64,000 nucleotides of DNA from Ryuthela nishihirai (GCA_038380435.1 JAWZYU010000020.1:42378307-42442306), one strand, 5' to 3'. Positions 25,324 through 37,555 are shown, counted from the first letter of the stretch. Notes: a model not told the origin generated them from the sequence alone. Program-made: numbers and translations.

Positions 25324-25600
25324 GGTTGGGTTGTTTTACCTCTGAGAGGCACTTTTTTGCACACCATGGGCTAAATGGCCAGGCCACAAGGACCCGAAGG
25401 CTCAGAGAAGGTTCGGGAGGGAACCCACTGGAACAGCTGTTGGGAGACAGAAGGTAGCCTCTCGTCAAGGCCATCTAGCCTTGTTCTTTAACGTGCACAG
25501 GGTATGGCTCCCGCACACGGGGCCACAGCTTAACGTCTCATCCGACGGACGGCGGCCTTTCCAAGCCCATTGGTGTCCTTACGGACCATGGACAGGGCTG
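25324..25600 (-). mobile_element. S1 SINE, 5'-truncated, with TSD
   Basis: Tail and body are present (GGTTGGGTTGTTTTACC to GGACAGGGCT) but the tRNA-like head is absent. TAGTCACTTTG flanks it exactly at 25313-25323 and 25601-25611. An intact duplication around a headless copy shows it was truncated on insertion, as in incomplete target-primed reverse transcription. Confidence 0.93.
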
Positions 25601-25639
25601 TAGTCACTTTGAAAACACATGCATACATCCTCAGCAGTC

Positions 25640-26110
25640 CTCAGCAGAGTCCTCCTCAGCAGTCGTGGGCTGCGGAGGTCAATAGACTGTGCAATATAGG
25701 TTGGAGGATATATATATCATCGAAACATGTCTGTTCTCAGTTATAGCTGCTACATTTGACTACTGAAGTCCAATTGCAACAAGGTCATGTTTGGCATTGT
25801 CTGCCCCATCGTATCCTAGGTCTCCCCCTTTTCCAGAGTCATTTAGACACACTGTTCATAACATTATTCGATGTGCAGTTATGCATACGGGCAACATAGT
25901 CAAATCAATGCAGTCTCTCTCTGCACAGTATGCTGCTCAGAGATGGTTGAAGACTCCTTTGATTAACCTCATCATTACTTACAAAGTCAAACCATCTAAT
26001 GCACAAGATACTGCGTAAGCATCTAGAATCTAAGGCATAAAGCGTTTTGTTATCTTGCTTACAAAGCATCCATGTCTCACTACCATACCACTTTAGAAAG
26101 GAACCTAAAT
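25640..26110 (-). mobile_element. LINE 3' fragment, same family as 27404
   Basis: Homologous at DNA level to the 3' ~450 bp of the larger LINE: GGGCTGCGGAGGTC, CATTGTCTGCCCC, ATCCTAGGTCTCCCC, ACACTGTTCATAA, ATACTGCGTAAGCATCT and CATGTCTCACTACCATA all recur in the same order. The reading frame is broken throughout. 5'-truncated and older or more diverged than the 27-31 kb copy. Confidence 0.88.
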
Positions 26111-27403
26111 TAAAACTTAAAACATTTTAGAAACTGGGATAGACGTTTCTTTAAAAAGTCGTTAAAAATGTGCAAAGTCGGGGATCTTTCAGACTAATAT
26201 CAAACTTTGTATTAGAATTTCGCTTTCATAAAAGCATGTTTTAAACTACATAATTTTTTTTGGTTTTTAAGATCGCTTCTTTCTTTTAAGTCAAAAAAGT
26301 TGCAAATGTTTGGTTTGATTTTTATAAACTTTTGCACATGTTTTGTTTGTTGTCGATGGAACATCAGTTAGACAGTCCATCGAAAGTATTACTACTACAT
26401 TTAGCGGTACAGAACTGGAAACATAATTTTTTTAAACGACATGTATTTAAACACCAGCCTCTGGTAACACGCCCATCAGTAGCTTAGAGCACTTCGGTGT
26501 TATTACCACCAATCTAAGTGTCTGTTTACATTCCAGTAATGATTTCTACTGCGAAGCCTGTATTATGACGATACATTTCAAATAGGTTTAGCGTCACAGG
26601 AATCACTACACCACTTCTGAAATGAGAGGCATTAGCTTCCTGAGGGATTTGAATCCACACGGCATCCGCAGCCGCCGGGGTTACGCCTCCAGGTCACTTG
26701 TCTTGATCTTTATTTATGAAGTTGTATTCTTGAAACCAGAGCTGTTGACTGCTGATAATAGATCGTAACGCGTTCCAGGACAGACGGACAGCTTCAGACA
26801 TGTTAGCCGGCACACTGGCGAATCATAGCCACAAATAGCGTCTTGTCACGCAACGTAAGCTACTCTCACGATTGCCAAGTATTCATCTAGCAATCAGAAA
26901 TAGATAAATTAGCACGGCCCACGAGAAAGATTGAAACAATAAGACTTCTGGAATTAGAAATCGTGATCAGGTGGGCCCATGTCGACAGGCGAGGATGAGG
27001 AACCAGACAAGTGAAGTCCATTTGAAGTTCCGACACAGGAATCATTAGTTTCTTAATTGCTCTTAAAATAAACATTTTTTTGTTTTTCCGTAATCAGTTT
27101 TGTTTGGTATGTACGCAGATGGTTATCAAGAGAATAATTTTAAATTTCAGACTAATTTAATATTCCTATCTGGAGAAGAGGTTCCAGAGATTAAAAAAAA
27201 TTGTCCTGGCCACAGAACGACTGTATTTATTTAATGTTTTTTACAATGGTATTTTACCAAGGGCAGAGCGTGAGTTGGTAGTGGGAAGATTATGAGAACT
27301 GTACAGCAACTGAAGAGACTATTAATCGATCAGTTCTCCTAGGTCTGTGACCGATCTATCTTCTCCAAATCAGCTTGTTATCTCTTCAATCAACTTGTTA
27401 TCT
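26111..27403. other. Unassigned sequence
   Basis: No repeat family seen. A 62-codon minus frame (26887-27075) has no recognisable domain. GC content rises locally around 26660-26900. Confidence 0.4.
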
Positions 27404-27441
27404 ATTGGATCATCATCATCATCATCCTCAACAGCCATGGG

Positions 27442-28330
27442 CTACGGAGGTCCAACCACACCGTGCAATTTAGTTCTCCAAGCAAGTCTATCCTGAGCTA
27501 CATCTACTGCATCTGGCCACTGCACACCAATTCTAACAAGGTCCTGTTTGACATTGTCTGCCCACCGCATCCTAGGTCTCCCCTTCTTTCTGAGGCCTTT
27601 AGGCACACTGTTCATAATCCTATTCGCCAATCTATAATTATTCATACGGGCAATATGGCCAAACCAACGGAGTCTCTCTCTGCACAATATGCTGCTTAAA
27701 GGAGGTTGCTGACTCCTTTCCCTAACCTCATCATTAGTTACAAAGTTGAACCACCTAATGCCCAAGATACTGCGTAAGCATCTGGAATCAAAAGTATCTA
27801 GTTTCCTGTTATCTGGTTTACAAAGTGTCCAAGTTTCACTACCATAACTAACCCTAAAAAGAACCAAACTATTATAGTCTAATTTTAGTCTTTAGGTGTA
27901 TACGCCTATTTCTCCACACTCTCCCTGGATTCTTAAAAGTCCCGGCAGCAATCCCTATTCGTCTGTTAATCTCATGCCGCACATCACCATTATCTGTTAC
28001 ATAGCTCCCAAGATAATTAAACTGTGACACCTGCTCAAGACTTCAACCATTCAGATTAACTGAATCACAGCCTGCCTGACCAATTTTCATCACTTTAGTT
28101 TTCTCTCTGTTTATAACCAAACCTACTCTACTACCAGTCTCATCAACAGCTCGAATGAAAGAGTTCATCTCATCAACATCATTTGCCAAAAGGGCTAAAT
28201 CATCAGAATAATCTAAATCAAAAATTTTCGTATCTCCAGCCCATTTAAGGCCAAAATCTTTCCCTTGAAGTGAATTTCGCATAACATAATCAATAACCAA
28301 GCTAAAGAGAAAAGGAGACAAAATGCACCC
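27442..28330 (-). pseudogene. LINE reverse transcriptase C-terminal part
   Basis: Resumes in frame after the nonsense codon with GCILSPFLF (motif B). Motif C is YSDD at about 28199-28210, a variant of the usual YADD, followed by NREKTKVM. A TGA lies near 28040 and a 1-bp frameshift near 27870, where RLYNSLVL would be expected. The last frame (27442-27867) carries SYGSETWTL, RWFGHIARM and GRPRMRWAD, typical of the C-terminal region of endonuclease-RT LINEs, and ends VVGPP. Confidence 0.9.
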
Positions 28331-29229
28331 TTATCGAACACCAGAAGTAATGCTAAACCAATTGCTACAAGCCTTATCAACTCTCACACACGACTCAGTG
28401 TTATTATAGAGAGCTTTCATAATGTTAACTAACTTGTCTGGTATACCATATGATTTCACAATCAACCACAAATTATGACGATCAACAGAGTCAAAAGCCT
28501 TTTTGAAATCAACAAAGCTAGCAACCAAAGGTTTCTGAAACTCTAAACATTTCTCAAGAATCTGCCTAAGTGAAAATATCTGATTCACACATCCCCTACC
28601 ACTTCTGAATCCACATTGCTCATCACGCAATTGACTGTCAGCCAGATTCTTAATTCTATTAAGCACAATCATGGAAAGAACTTTACCTGGAACAGAGAGT
28701 AGGCTGATACCCCTATATTTATCACAAGAACTGTGATCACCTTTTTTGAAAATAGGGATAACAATAGCTCTGGTAAAATCCTTAGGAACCATGCCTTTAT
28801 CATAAAAGATATTCAGAATTTCAGTCATCCAAGTGGTAACAGAAAAATTCCCAGCTCTAAGCATTTCCATAGTAATTTCATCTACACCTGGGGATTTATG
28901 AAGTTTAAGCTTAGAAATAGCCAAAATAAATTCAGATTGCGTTATAGGGCCAACATTAAAGTCACCAATGCATCTATCGTCATTCAAAACAATGGGAATA
29001 GAACTAACCACATTGTTTAGAACATCACTGAAATGCTCCACCCACCTAGCCACGACAGAATCCTCACCTTCTACAACCTTACCTTGTTTATCCTTCAATC
29101 CCTGTATACCTGTCCGTTTTCTACCACACAAAACATTAACTATCTGGTACAGCTCTCTGCTGTTGTGCTGTCGAACTGCTTCCTCGGCTTTGTCAGCCAA
29201 GCCATCAAGCCAAAGATTCTTATCAGCAG
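28331..29229 (-). pseudogene. LINE reverse transcriptase, N-terminal and palm motifs
   Basis: Copies the element RNA at the nicked target. Within the frame at 28331-29200, IPIFKKGD is near residues 148-155, KYRGISLL at 161-168, DEQCGFRSGRG at 193-203 and motif A FVDFKKAFD at 229-237. The frame stops at residue 289, just after SGVR: a TAA sits where family members normally have Gln (GVRQG), a CAA-to-TAA change. The coding frame continues unchanged beyond it. Confidence 0.92.
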
Positions 29230-30321
29230 CTACTGATCCTTTACACGTTTATTAAGCTCTCTGTAATGCTTTCTATTAGGACTAGTAAGGTATTGATTAA
29301 GGACATTCCTGCAGTTCTTTCTTTCCGAAATAAGCTCAAGTGCCTTATCACTCAGATAATTCTGCGTTATCTGCTCATTTTTCCCTAAAAGAGTGCTGTT
29401 AGTGACCAAAAAAGCCTGTTTAAAATGATCCCATTCTTCCTCAACTTCAGTAGTAAGCATACCATGACTGTCATAATGACTAAGTAACCTATCATGGTAT
29501 GCTTTAGCTATAAGTGGGTCTTTCAGACCTTCAATATTAAAGGTAAATTTTGTAACCCTAGCACAACACTTTTTAAGTTTAAGTTGCAAGACACTTTTAA
29601 CAAGATAATGGTCAGATCCAATTTCAGCTCCCCTATATGACCTGGTATTCCTAACAGAACTAGCCCATTTGCTGTTAATTAATATATAATCAATCATATT
29701 CTTATGCAGCCCATCGGGTGAAACCCATGTGTACTTATGTATGTCGCGGTGTTTGTAATAAGCGTTAGTTATTCTGAATCCATTGAGTTTACTTACCTGC
29801 AGGAGACGTTGCCCATTGCCATTGCAGCTACCAATACCAAAAGGGCCTATCACCCCTCCCCAAAGGTCAGAGTCAGTACCAACTTTGGCATTGAAGTCAC
29901 CTAGAACAAGGGTAATATCTCCTTTCTTGACAGAATTCAAAATATCCTGAAGTTGTTCATAAAACCTATTCTTCTCATCCTCATCGGCATCCTCAGTGGG
30001 GGCATAACAGCATATAACATTCGAGTCTAACGCTTGTCTGAAATTTTGCTGTAAGAAACCTTTCATTAATGCACTCATATCCTAGAAGAGTATCACTAGA
30101 GTGTCTGCTGAGAAGCAGACCCACGCCTTGGTGATGCTTATTGTCGTCCCTCCCTGCAAAGAGAAATTTAAGATTGTTTTTAAGAATCTTACCTTTATCT
30201 GTCCATCTGGTCTCTTGCAAGCCGAGATATCTAGGTTATAGCGCTGGAATTCCTGCGTGAGGACATCAATAGAATAATCTCTATGTAATGTCCTCACATT
30301 CCAACTACCTATGGAGAGAAA
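29230..30321 (-). pseudogene. LINE apurinic-type endonuclease domain, frameshifted
   Basis: The domain that nicks the target for reverse transcription. It reads from SIGSWNVRTL (about 30318) to QETRW just after a frameshift near 30218, continues in another frame to a shift near 30030, then runs open from 30078 to 29230. In that last piece (282 residues) GDFNAKVG covers residues 60-67 with D61 and N63; YTWVSPDG and MIDYILIN follow; SDH is at residues 155-157. These are the conserved metal-binding and catalytic blocks of the APE family. The stop at 29230 is itself a frameshift: the next frame continues into the RT linker. Confidence 0.9.
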
Positions 30322-31039
30322 ATGGTTAGTGGGATGTTTAAAGAAACTATGTTTATTAAGAGAGCTAATGCCGACAATATCAAACAGCCCCCTAATCGCA
30401 GACATGGGGCAAAGACCCGTTCCCCCACACACTAAAGGCTGAAGCCATCTACTCTGGAAGACTTCCTCCAATGTAGAATTTGACGATGCCAATAGAATCA
30501 AAGAGTTCAGGTGCCTGCGATGACCTCTGCTGAGGATTATCCACCAGCTGATAAACATGTCCCGTGAATCTATTCACTTGGGGCTGTCAACCCACAAACA
30601 AACAGAAAACACAGCGGAAGATTTTCCCTCCACAGAAGCCCACCAGTGCAGCAAAATCAAGATCCATAATCAAGCTCAGAGCCATAATTCAGTCCAGTCC
30701 AATGGGTTTATATGGTCAGCACCAGGACCCTGTGTGGTTGACCACTCCTCAGCAGGGTAGAAAAAAAAGAAAAGTAGCCATAGTTGTCCAGATCAGTAGG
30801 ACACATTAATCTGGCAGCCCTCCCCTTCCGTTCACTTCCACAAGAGAGTATCTCTTTTGAAAGGTACTAACGGTCTGCACCACGAGAAGGCGGGGTCGGA
30901 CATTAGGTGCTAGGCCTGGCCGGTTCTATGCATCATCACAGGGGATTGGTGCATAGCTCTCCTCCCAGTGACTACCTAGCTACCATACCTACGTTAACTG
31001 CGCAGACTCCCCAGTTGCCACCTCACGTTACGCCGTTGG

Positions 31040-31423
31040 GTTGGGTTGGGTTGTTTTACCTCTGAGCGGCACTTTTTTGCACACCATGGGCTAAATGGCC
31101 AGGTCACATGGACCCCGAAGGCTCAGAGAAGGTTGGGGAGGGGACCCACTGGAACAGCTGTTGGGAGACAGATGGTAGCCTCCCGTCAAGGCCATCCAGC
31201 GTGTTCTTTAACGTGCACAGGGTATGGCTCTCCCGCACACGGGCCACGGCTTAACGTCCCATCCGACGGACGGCGGCCTTTCCAAGCCCATCGGTGTCCC
31301 CTACTGACCTGGGCAAGGGGGGGAATTTTGCGGAGATAAATCTCAACGCTGACCAGCTGGGACTCGAACCTGGGAACTACAGATTACGAGCTGGCGCGCT
31401 ACCGACTGAGCCACCCCCGCCCC
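31040..31423 (-). mobile_element. S1 SINE, full length, at the LINE 5' end
   Basis: Complete from the TTGGG tail (three units) to the head. TACGCCGTTGG is duplicated exactly at 31029-31039 and 31424-31434. One base is missing in the head (GAGCTGGCGCG, usually GAGCCTGGCGCG) and a C in GACC/TGGGC. Confidence 0.95.
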
Positions 31424-31551
31424 TACGCCGTTGGTATTTACACTTTCCAAACTGTTATTTCATTACATTAATTATTCATTTGAAATCATATTATTCATTT
31501 CACTATCACACTATTCATTTGAAATTGTAGTACACTTACATACTATATTGA

Positions 31552-31924
31552 GTTGGACTGTGTTACCTCTGAGCAGCACTTTTTTTGCACACAATGGCCT
31601 AAATGGCCAAGTCACAAGGACCTGATGGACTCAGATAAATTTGGAGGAACGGACTGTTAGGAGACAGATGATAGCCTCCCGTCGATGCCGTTCAGCGTGT
31701 TCTTTAAAGTGCATAGACTACGGCTCTCTCCTGCACACGGGCCACGGCATAACGTTCTATATGACAGACGGCGACCTTTACAAGCCCATCGGTGTCCCGT
31801 TTGTAACCGAGAGCAGAATGCAAGTTAGCGGATATAAATCTCAAAGCTGGCACAGGTGAGACTCGAACCTGGGAACTGCAGATTACGAGTCTGGCGTGCT
31901 ATCTAGTGAGTCACCTCCGCCCCA
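31552..31924 (-). mobile_element. S1 SINE, diverged full-length copy
   Basis: Same layout as S1 with many substitutions and a ~20-bp loss in the 3' half (GGAGGAACGGACTGTTAGG). Flanks TACTATATTGA (31541-31551) and TGCTATACTGA (31925-31935) are an imperfect 11-bp duplication, consistent with an older insertion. Confidence 0.9.
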
Positions 31925-32004
31925 TGCTATACTGAATAACATAAAATGGTAATAATACTATATATGTAATAACATATATCGAATATTGTAAAATGTTAAT
32001 AATA

Positions 32005-32220
32005 CACCTATCCCTCGATTTACACGGTACTCAGTTCACACAATTTTGGCTTTTCACGGTCAAAAAATGCAACCAGTTTCGGTTTACACGGTACTGACTG
32101 AGACGTACATAGAAAGGAAATCTCAGTCAGTACCGTGTAAATCGAAACTGGTTGCATTTTTTGACCGTGCAAAACCCAAAATTGTGTGAACTGACTACCG
32201 TGTAAATCGAGGGATAGGTG
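32005..32220. mobile_element. Palindromic MITE, ~216 bp
   Basis: Ends CACCTATCCCTCGATTTAC and its reverse complement. The two halves are inverted copies over nearly the whole length (AGTTCACACAATTTTGG, ACGGTCAAAAAATGCAACC, GTACTGACTGAGA), separated by about 25 bp near 32105. No coding capacity. The flanking duplication is unclear. Confidence 0.88.
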
Positions 32221-32457
32221 AACTCTATATATTATATGTAAGAGTTAACTATATCATTTAGTGCTAGTTAATAACTTTGTTATCGTGGGATAGTTAGGTA
32301 TTATCTGTGATGTGTATCCAGAGAAGTTGTAGAAGGTTTGTCATCCTATTCTGAGAAGCAGGGGTAGAGTGTCAACTGAGAACGTAATGCAAGACTAGGC
32401 GACTGCAAAATGGGTTCTTTTATAGTTCTCGTACATGGTAATCATAGGTCTCATTCA

Positions 32458-32793
32458 GGGGTAGGAAATTCATCAGGAGTCCTCACTCAAGTGAGTAGGG
32501 AACTCATCAGGAGTCCTCATTCACAAGTAGGTAACTCATCAGGAGACCTCATTCACGAGTAGGTAACTCATCAGGAGACCTCATTCACGAGTAGGTAACT
32601 CATCAGGAGACCTCATTCACGAGTAGGTAACTCATCAGGAGACCTCATTCACGAGTAGTGAACTCATCAGGAGACCTCATTCACGAGTAGGGAACTCATC
32701 AGGAGACCTCATTCACGAGTAGGTAACTCATCAGGAGACCTCATTCACGAGTAGGTAACTCATCAGGAGACCTCATTCACGAGTAGGGAATTC
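32458..32793. repeat. 32-bp minisatellite, ~10 copies
   Basis: Unit from GTAGGTAACTCATCAGGAG to ACCTCATTCACGA. Central copies are nearly identical; the two at the left (GAGTCCTCACTCAAGTGAG) and the one at the right are diverged. Variation is mostly GGTAAC, GGGAAC or GTGAAC. Confidence 0.95.
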
Positions 32794-32800
32794 ATCAGGT

Positions 32801-33771
32801 TCATTCAGAGATCGAATTCATCAGGATCACACAGATCATTCAGAGGTCGATTTTGACCAGTCTAAAACACAGCTCTTGAAGAAAGCTTTCTGGTTCTTGA
32901 CTCTTTTTGATTTAATATTTAACTGTCCATTTTTTCTTGATGATTTATTTTTCTTTTAAAAACAAGTATTAGAGCAGATTGGCAGACGATAATTTTAAAT
33001 TACTGATGGAATTTAAATGCTCTAAATACACTCCAATTTTCAATAAATTTGTCGTGAATACTCAAACTCAAAAGTCACACTGATGAGTGGCAGATACTTT
33101 AATAATTATTTTCAATTACTTTATTGTGTACACATAATTATATCTATTTAAAACTTATATGCTATGGCTCTATTTTTGGTAATAAAATAAATAATGTGCG
33201 TTATATTTTTCTTTTCCTGTTATGGTTCGTGACCCAATTAAAATTATAATTTGCTGTTCATAAAATCTATTGGTTTGCCTTTTTTTTTCTGTTTTAGGTC
33301 TTGATCCCTATTCTCATTGATAGGTCAGTGATCTATCAATTGCGTGCTAATCAACCAATCAAATTCGTCAGTGACCTATCAATCATCTTTCAATTAACCA
33401 ATGATCTGTGAGAACTATAGAAGCCTCACTACGCAATCTCAGTCTCCCATCGAACGCTACTCACTCTTCGCCACTGTTGGAAACGTTTTCTATTACCTGA
33501 AACATGACTGGAAAAACTCCTCCCCCCCGCACAATTTACGCATCTCTATATACGATCAAAATATTGAGAAAGAAAACTTAAATTATACGTCTCTTTTTGT
33601 TAAGTGCACAATATTCTCAACAAACTTACGAGAGGGACTCATTATTATACGAAATTGAATTGTGCTGTCCCAAAAACAATATTCAATCAATGAAAATCGG
33701 AAATTATGAAAAAACATTGATTTTTTTTGTCTCATACAATGCACAAAGTATTTTTTCATATGCACCAAACC
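32801..33771. other. Unassigned AT-rich sequence
   Basis: Contains the dyad TTGATAGGTCAGTGATCTATC and a partial repeat of it (GTCAGTGACCTATCAATC) about 45 bp downstream near 33316-33385. No coding similarity. Confidence 0.4.
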
Positions 33772-34154
33772 GTAAGGGAGGGGGGCTCAGTCGGTAGCGC
33801 ACCAGGCTCGTAATCTGTAGTTCCCAGGTTCGAGTCCCATCTGGGTCAGCGTTGAGATTTATCTCCGCAAAATTTCCCGCCCTGCCCACGGTCAGTAGGG
33901 GACACCGATGGGCTTGGAAAGACCGCCGTCCGTCAGATGGGACGTTAAGCCGTGGCCCCGTGTGCGGGAGAGACATACCCTGTGCACGTTAAAGAACACG
34001 CTGGATGCCTTGACAGGAGGCTACCATGTCTTTTGCAACAGCTGTTCCAGTGGGTCCCCTCCCCCAACCTTCTCTGAGCCTTCGGGGTCCTTGTGATCTG
34101 GCCATTTAGCCCATGGTGTGCAAAAAAAGTGCCGCTCAGCGGTAAATCAACCCA
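33772..34154 (+). mobile_element. S1 SINE, near full length
   Basis: The head has lost a few bases (GGGAGGGGGGCTCAGTCGG, missing GGGTG) but keeps A and B boxes. Body complete; one 1-bp loss in CATGTCTTTTGC. ACCAAACC (33764-33771 and 34155-34162) may be an 8-bp duplication. Confidence 0.93.
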
Positions 34155-34251
34155 ACCAAACCATATACTCAAGATTAAGATTTTCTTAATATTACATGAT
34201 TTTTTCCTTATAATATTTTACCTTTAATAAAAAAGATTGTCATTACAGTAT

Positions 34252-34439
34252 AAAATAAATACCCCCTCAAGCAGCTGCTTGCCACAGAGGTCTGACAGAA
34301 GCCTGTCAGTTTATATGCCACAGTAGAAGGTCTGAGAGGATGGCAGGACCTCAGCAGAAAAACAACACAAACATCCAGCTTCGAACCCAGGTCCCTTAGA
34401 TCAGTAGACAAGCGCGCTAACCACTCGGCCATGGGACAT
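34252..34439 (-). mobile_element. S2 SINE, near full length
   Basis: Plus strand reads ATACCCCCTCAAGCAGCTGC ... ACCTCAGCAGAAAAACAAC ... GAACCCAGGTCCCTTAG ... CGGCCATGGGAC. A ~20-bp internal segment before the B box (usually GCCTTATCCGGGGCTC) is shortened. Confidence 0.9.
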
Positions 34440-35411
34440 GTACATCTATTTCCAGAAACGCTTGTTTTCCACCTATCCGCAAAAGACGTTGCACAAATTT
34501 TTCAATTCCGAAATTTATTCTGTTATGGTAGATTTTTAAATCCGATTTTACGTTTTGGAAATCCCTAGTGAAGAGATCATGGGTACTTTGCTAAAACTAG
34601 TTTTTTGTTTTTCTGGGAATACGTGGTATACACCGCATTCCCATCTTTTCTTTTATCCGAATAAAAATAAAATTTAGTTAGTTACTTTTATCTGAAAGAT
34701 TTTATTTGTTAATTGCAGTTTTTTTAATATACAGTTGATGATACTTTCTGTCTCACATTTTTGACTGGTCTACAATTTCCCAGTGTCGATACCAAAAGCA
34801 AAGAGTGAAATCGAGATATTTATTGAACTTTTGAAGGTATGATCACCATTTGGAGTCTGTTATAAAACTGAAGGTCATTTTCTGAAGAACAACTTCAGTT
34901 TCTTTGTCTGAAAATGATTTTGTTCACGTTTTAGAACATTAATTTGTATTTTTATTTTAACTTCTCAGTAAAAAAACTACATTCAAATATAGGTTTAATT
35001 TTTTTATGCGTTTGGGCCAAATTCCTCACCCCGCACGATTCTGACAACAGAATTATAATTATGCCCATTATTTATAATTAAGAATTTCTTCACTGAATCT
35101 GTCTGTAACCAGTCAGTTACAGACAGATTCAGTGAAGAATTTATTTTAATACACACTCTTTTACTAACATCTAATTAGATCAAAGCCAATTATTTAAAAG
35201 AGTACATTCCTTAATTCTACATTTTTTCCAAGAACACATTGGATTTCTCCTCCGTTGTTTAAACGGAACAAAACAATTATAATCCCCAAATTTTCGTGGA
35301 CAAATCAATTTAATTTTATTCTCCTTTAAAAACAATGAACATTATTGAAGTATCATCGCATCCCTAATTATCAACGATTTGTAAATACGATAGTGACCAA
35401 AAGTTAAATTG
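34440..35411. other. Unassigned AT-rich sequence with one hairpin
   Basis: TTCTTCACTGAATC begins a 24-bp perfect inverted repeat, arms 35086-35109 and 35116-35139, loop CAGTCA. Nothing else recognised. Confidence 0.5.
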
Positions 35412-35422
35412 CAGTCGTATGA

Positions 35423-35807
35423 GTTGGGTTGTTTTACCTCTGAGCGGCACTTTTTTTTGCACACCATGGGCTTAATGGCCAGGTCATATGGACCCCGAAG
35501 GCTCAGAGAAGGTTCGGGGAGGGGACCCACTGGAACAGCTGTTGGGAGACAGATGGTAGCCTCCCGTCAAGGCCATCCAGCGTGTTCTTTAACGTGCACA
35601 GGGTATGGCTCTCCCTCACACGGGGTCACTGCTTAACGTCCCATCCGACGGGCGGCGGCCTTTCCAAGCCCATCGGTGTCCCCTACTGACCGTGGGCAGG
35701 GCGGGGAATTTTGCGGAGATAAATCTCAACGCTACCCAGCTGGGACTCGAACCTGGGAACTACAGATTACGAGCCTGGCGCGCTACCGACTGAGCCACCC
35801 CCGCCCA
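35423..35807 (-). mobile_element. S1 SINE, full length
   Basis: Complete head, body and tail. CAGTCGTATGA (35412-35422) and CAGTCCTATGA (35808-35818) are an 11-bp duplication with one mismatch. Confidence 0.95.
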
Positions 35808-35892
35808 CAGTCCTATGATAAGTCAACTAACTTCTTAGTAGCATTTCTCATAAAATAGGTTTTTTATACACACAAGAGATATTAAATATCAA

Positions 35893-36082
35893 GATCAATA
35901 TTATTAAATATCAAGATATTAATAATCAAGATAAATTAAATATCTCAACTAAATCTATCAAAATTCGAATTTCAGCATTACTAGGTGGATCAATATTATT
36001 AAATATCAAGATATTAATAATCAAGATAAATTAAAGATCTCAACTAAATCTATCAAATCCCGAATTTCAGCATTACTAGTTG
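35893..36082. repeat. Tandem duplication, ~95-bp unit, two copies
   Basis: GATCAATATTATTAAATATC starts at 35893 and again at 35988; both copies run to TTTCAGCATTACTAG. The copies differ at a few positions (AAATATCTC / AAAGATCTC; AAATTCGA / AATCCCGA). Confidence 0.9.
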
Positions 36083-37555
36083 GATATTTAAAGAATTGTA
36101 GAAGTTTCGACTTTTATAAGACAGCAGTGGCAGTCATAAGAATTTACCTGAAAAATCAATTAAATCTTAAATAATAAGTATCGTTTCGTGCCATTTAATG
36201 AAATAGGCCTATGTGTTAGATGTTTGTGTTAATAATTCTTTCAATATTCATCAATTGTTTTCAAGTTTCTTTGCAGTTTTATTGTTGCTGCTAAATATTT
36301 CAGGTTCTATAACTCTTTAAATACCTCGCCTTTATTGTTTAAAATCGAGATTTTAATAGATTTGATTGAAATCTTTAATTCATTTTTACTCTTTATTTTA
36401 CCACGAAAACTTATTTTAGAAGTTTTAGCTTTGTAAATACATTGTCATTGACATAACATGGGATTGTACCTTAACATTTGCTCACAAGGGCACATAAGAA
36501 GAAGAAACAACAACATTGTCTTCGTTTCCCAAAGGACATAACAACCCTTAGTCGTTTGTCACAACTCATTCAGCACAACTCATTTAATTCAATCACAACC
36601 TTTTCGCATATGGTGGTCCTCAGAGGTATTTCTCCTGTCGTTTAATCTGAAATACCATTTTACCGGTGGCAATTCTTAAATTGTCCGACACATCGATGGG
36701 AAAAGAGAAGAGAATAAGACACACCAGTACTCGATGCTATGGTTGGTCCGATCTGGGTCTTCTACAAATGGTCGGCACCTGGGCCATCAGCCTTGTAATT
36801 ATAAGGTGAAGTTTAGTGCAGATGTCGTCGATGGCGGGTTCCATGATAGATTACACCAAGCGAGTGATGATTAAGGGATGTCCGATCGCTTACATCATCC
36901 ATCTCCCAAGGGATGGAGGTCGGGGAATGCGAAAAGTGGAGGGGGGAGGGAATCGAGGGCAGGGGCTACACCCACCTTAGGGGGAACAATCACGAGGGAA
37001 GCTGGAAGAAATTGGGTGGAGAAAAAAAAAACTTTGGGTGGTGAACACCGTGCCAGCTCCATAATGGAAGTAAAGTACGGTAGTGCTTCGAAATCGTTCG
37101 GCGTTTTTTTTTAAGACATAAAAAGAGACCGTAACTTTAAGAGATGTTGAATTACGGTGTTGGAAAAAAAAGGGAGAGAAAAATCATTAAGATCATCATC
37201 GTCATTAACGTGTATTTAATATCATTAAGTATCTAAGGTTTGGCAGGAAAAAAAAACTAAAGAACTACAATTATATGAAAGTTCTTCAACTCTTTCGATC
37301 GTTAACTGAGTATCGAACTAACAGACTTGGCGCAGTTTGCTTTATTTATGTAAATAGACTAATTTGCAGAACCTCGGAGTGATAATATTGACCTACCATT
37401 CAGTTGAATGTAATTACTCGGTAAAATTAATGGTCGAATAATATATCTCCGCCAGGCACAACTGAAACGTTGTAATTTTTTTTAAGCCCAGTCCTCTTTA
37501 GAATCTCGAATAAATTTTTCTAACCTTACAATGTTTGAAATATTGTTAATATTTC
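36083..37555. other. Mostly unassigned; repeat E fragment at ~36330-36475
   Basis: TTATTTTACCACGAAAAC, TTATTTTAGAAG and GACATAACATGGGAT near 36390-36470 match the repeat at 49.1-50.2 kb. Bases 36700-37120 are locally GC- and purine-rich and hold a 78-codon frame (36878-37114) with no recognisable similarity. Otherwise nothing identified. Confidence 0.5.

Larger units (their letters stand above)
27404..31023 (-). mobile_element. Non-LTR retrotransposon (LINE), RTE-like, degraded
   Basis: Minus-strand element of about 3.6 kb. The 3' end is a short GAT repeat tail (ATCATCATC on the plus strand at about 27410-27426), a microsatellite tail as known for RTE-type LINEs. One original coding region carried an apurinic-type endonuclease followed by reverse transcriptase and a C-terminal domain, with no separate ORF1 seen. 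Bases 30560-31023 are GC-richer non-coding sequence and probably the 5' UTR; the 5' boundary is uncertain. An S1 copy sits directly beyond. The clade call rests on domain order and tail only. Confidence 0.85.

Noticed and set aside
28733..29255. Plus-strand frames opposite the LINE
   Set aside because: Antisense shadows of the reverse-transcriptase frame, which has clear motifs on the minus strand.
31030..31065. TTGGG repeats as telomeric sequence
   Set aside because: Only two or three units, always at the 3' end of S1 and bounded by a target-site duplication. They are the SINE tail.
32458..32793. CRISPR-like array of 32-bp repeats
   Set aside because: Units are directly adjacent with no unique spacers, and the window is eukaryotic.
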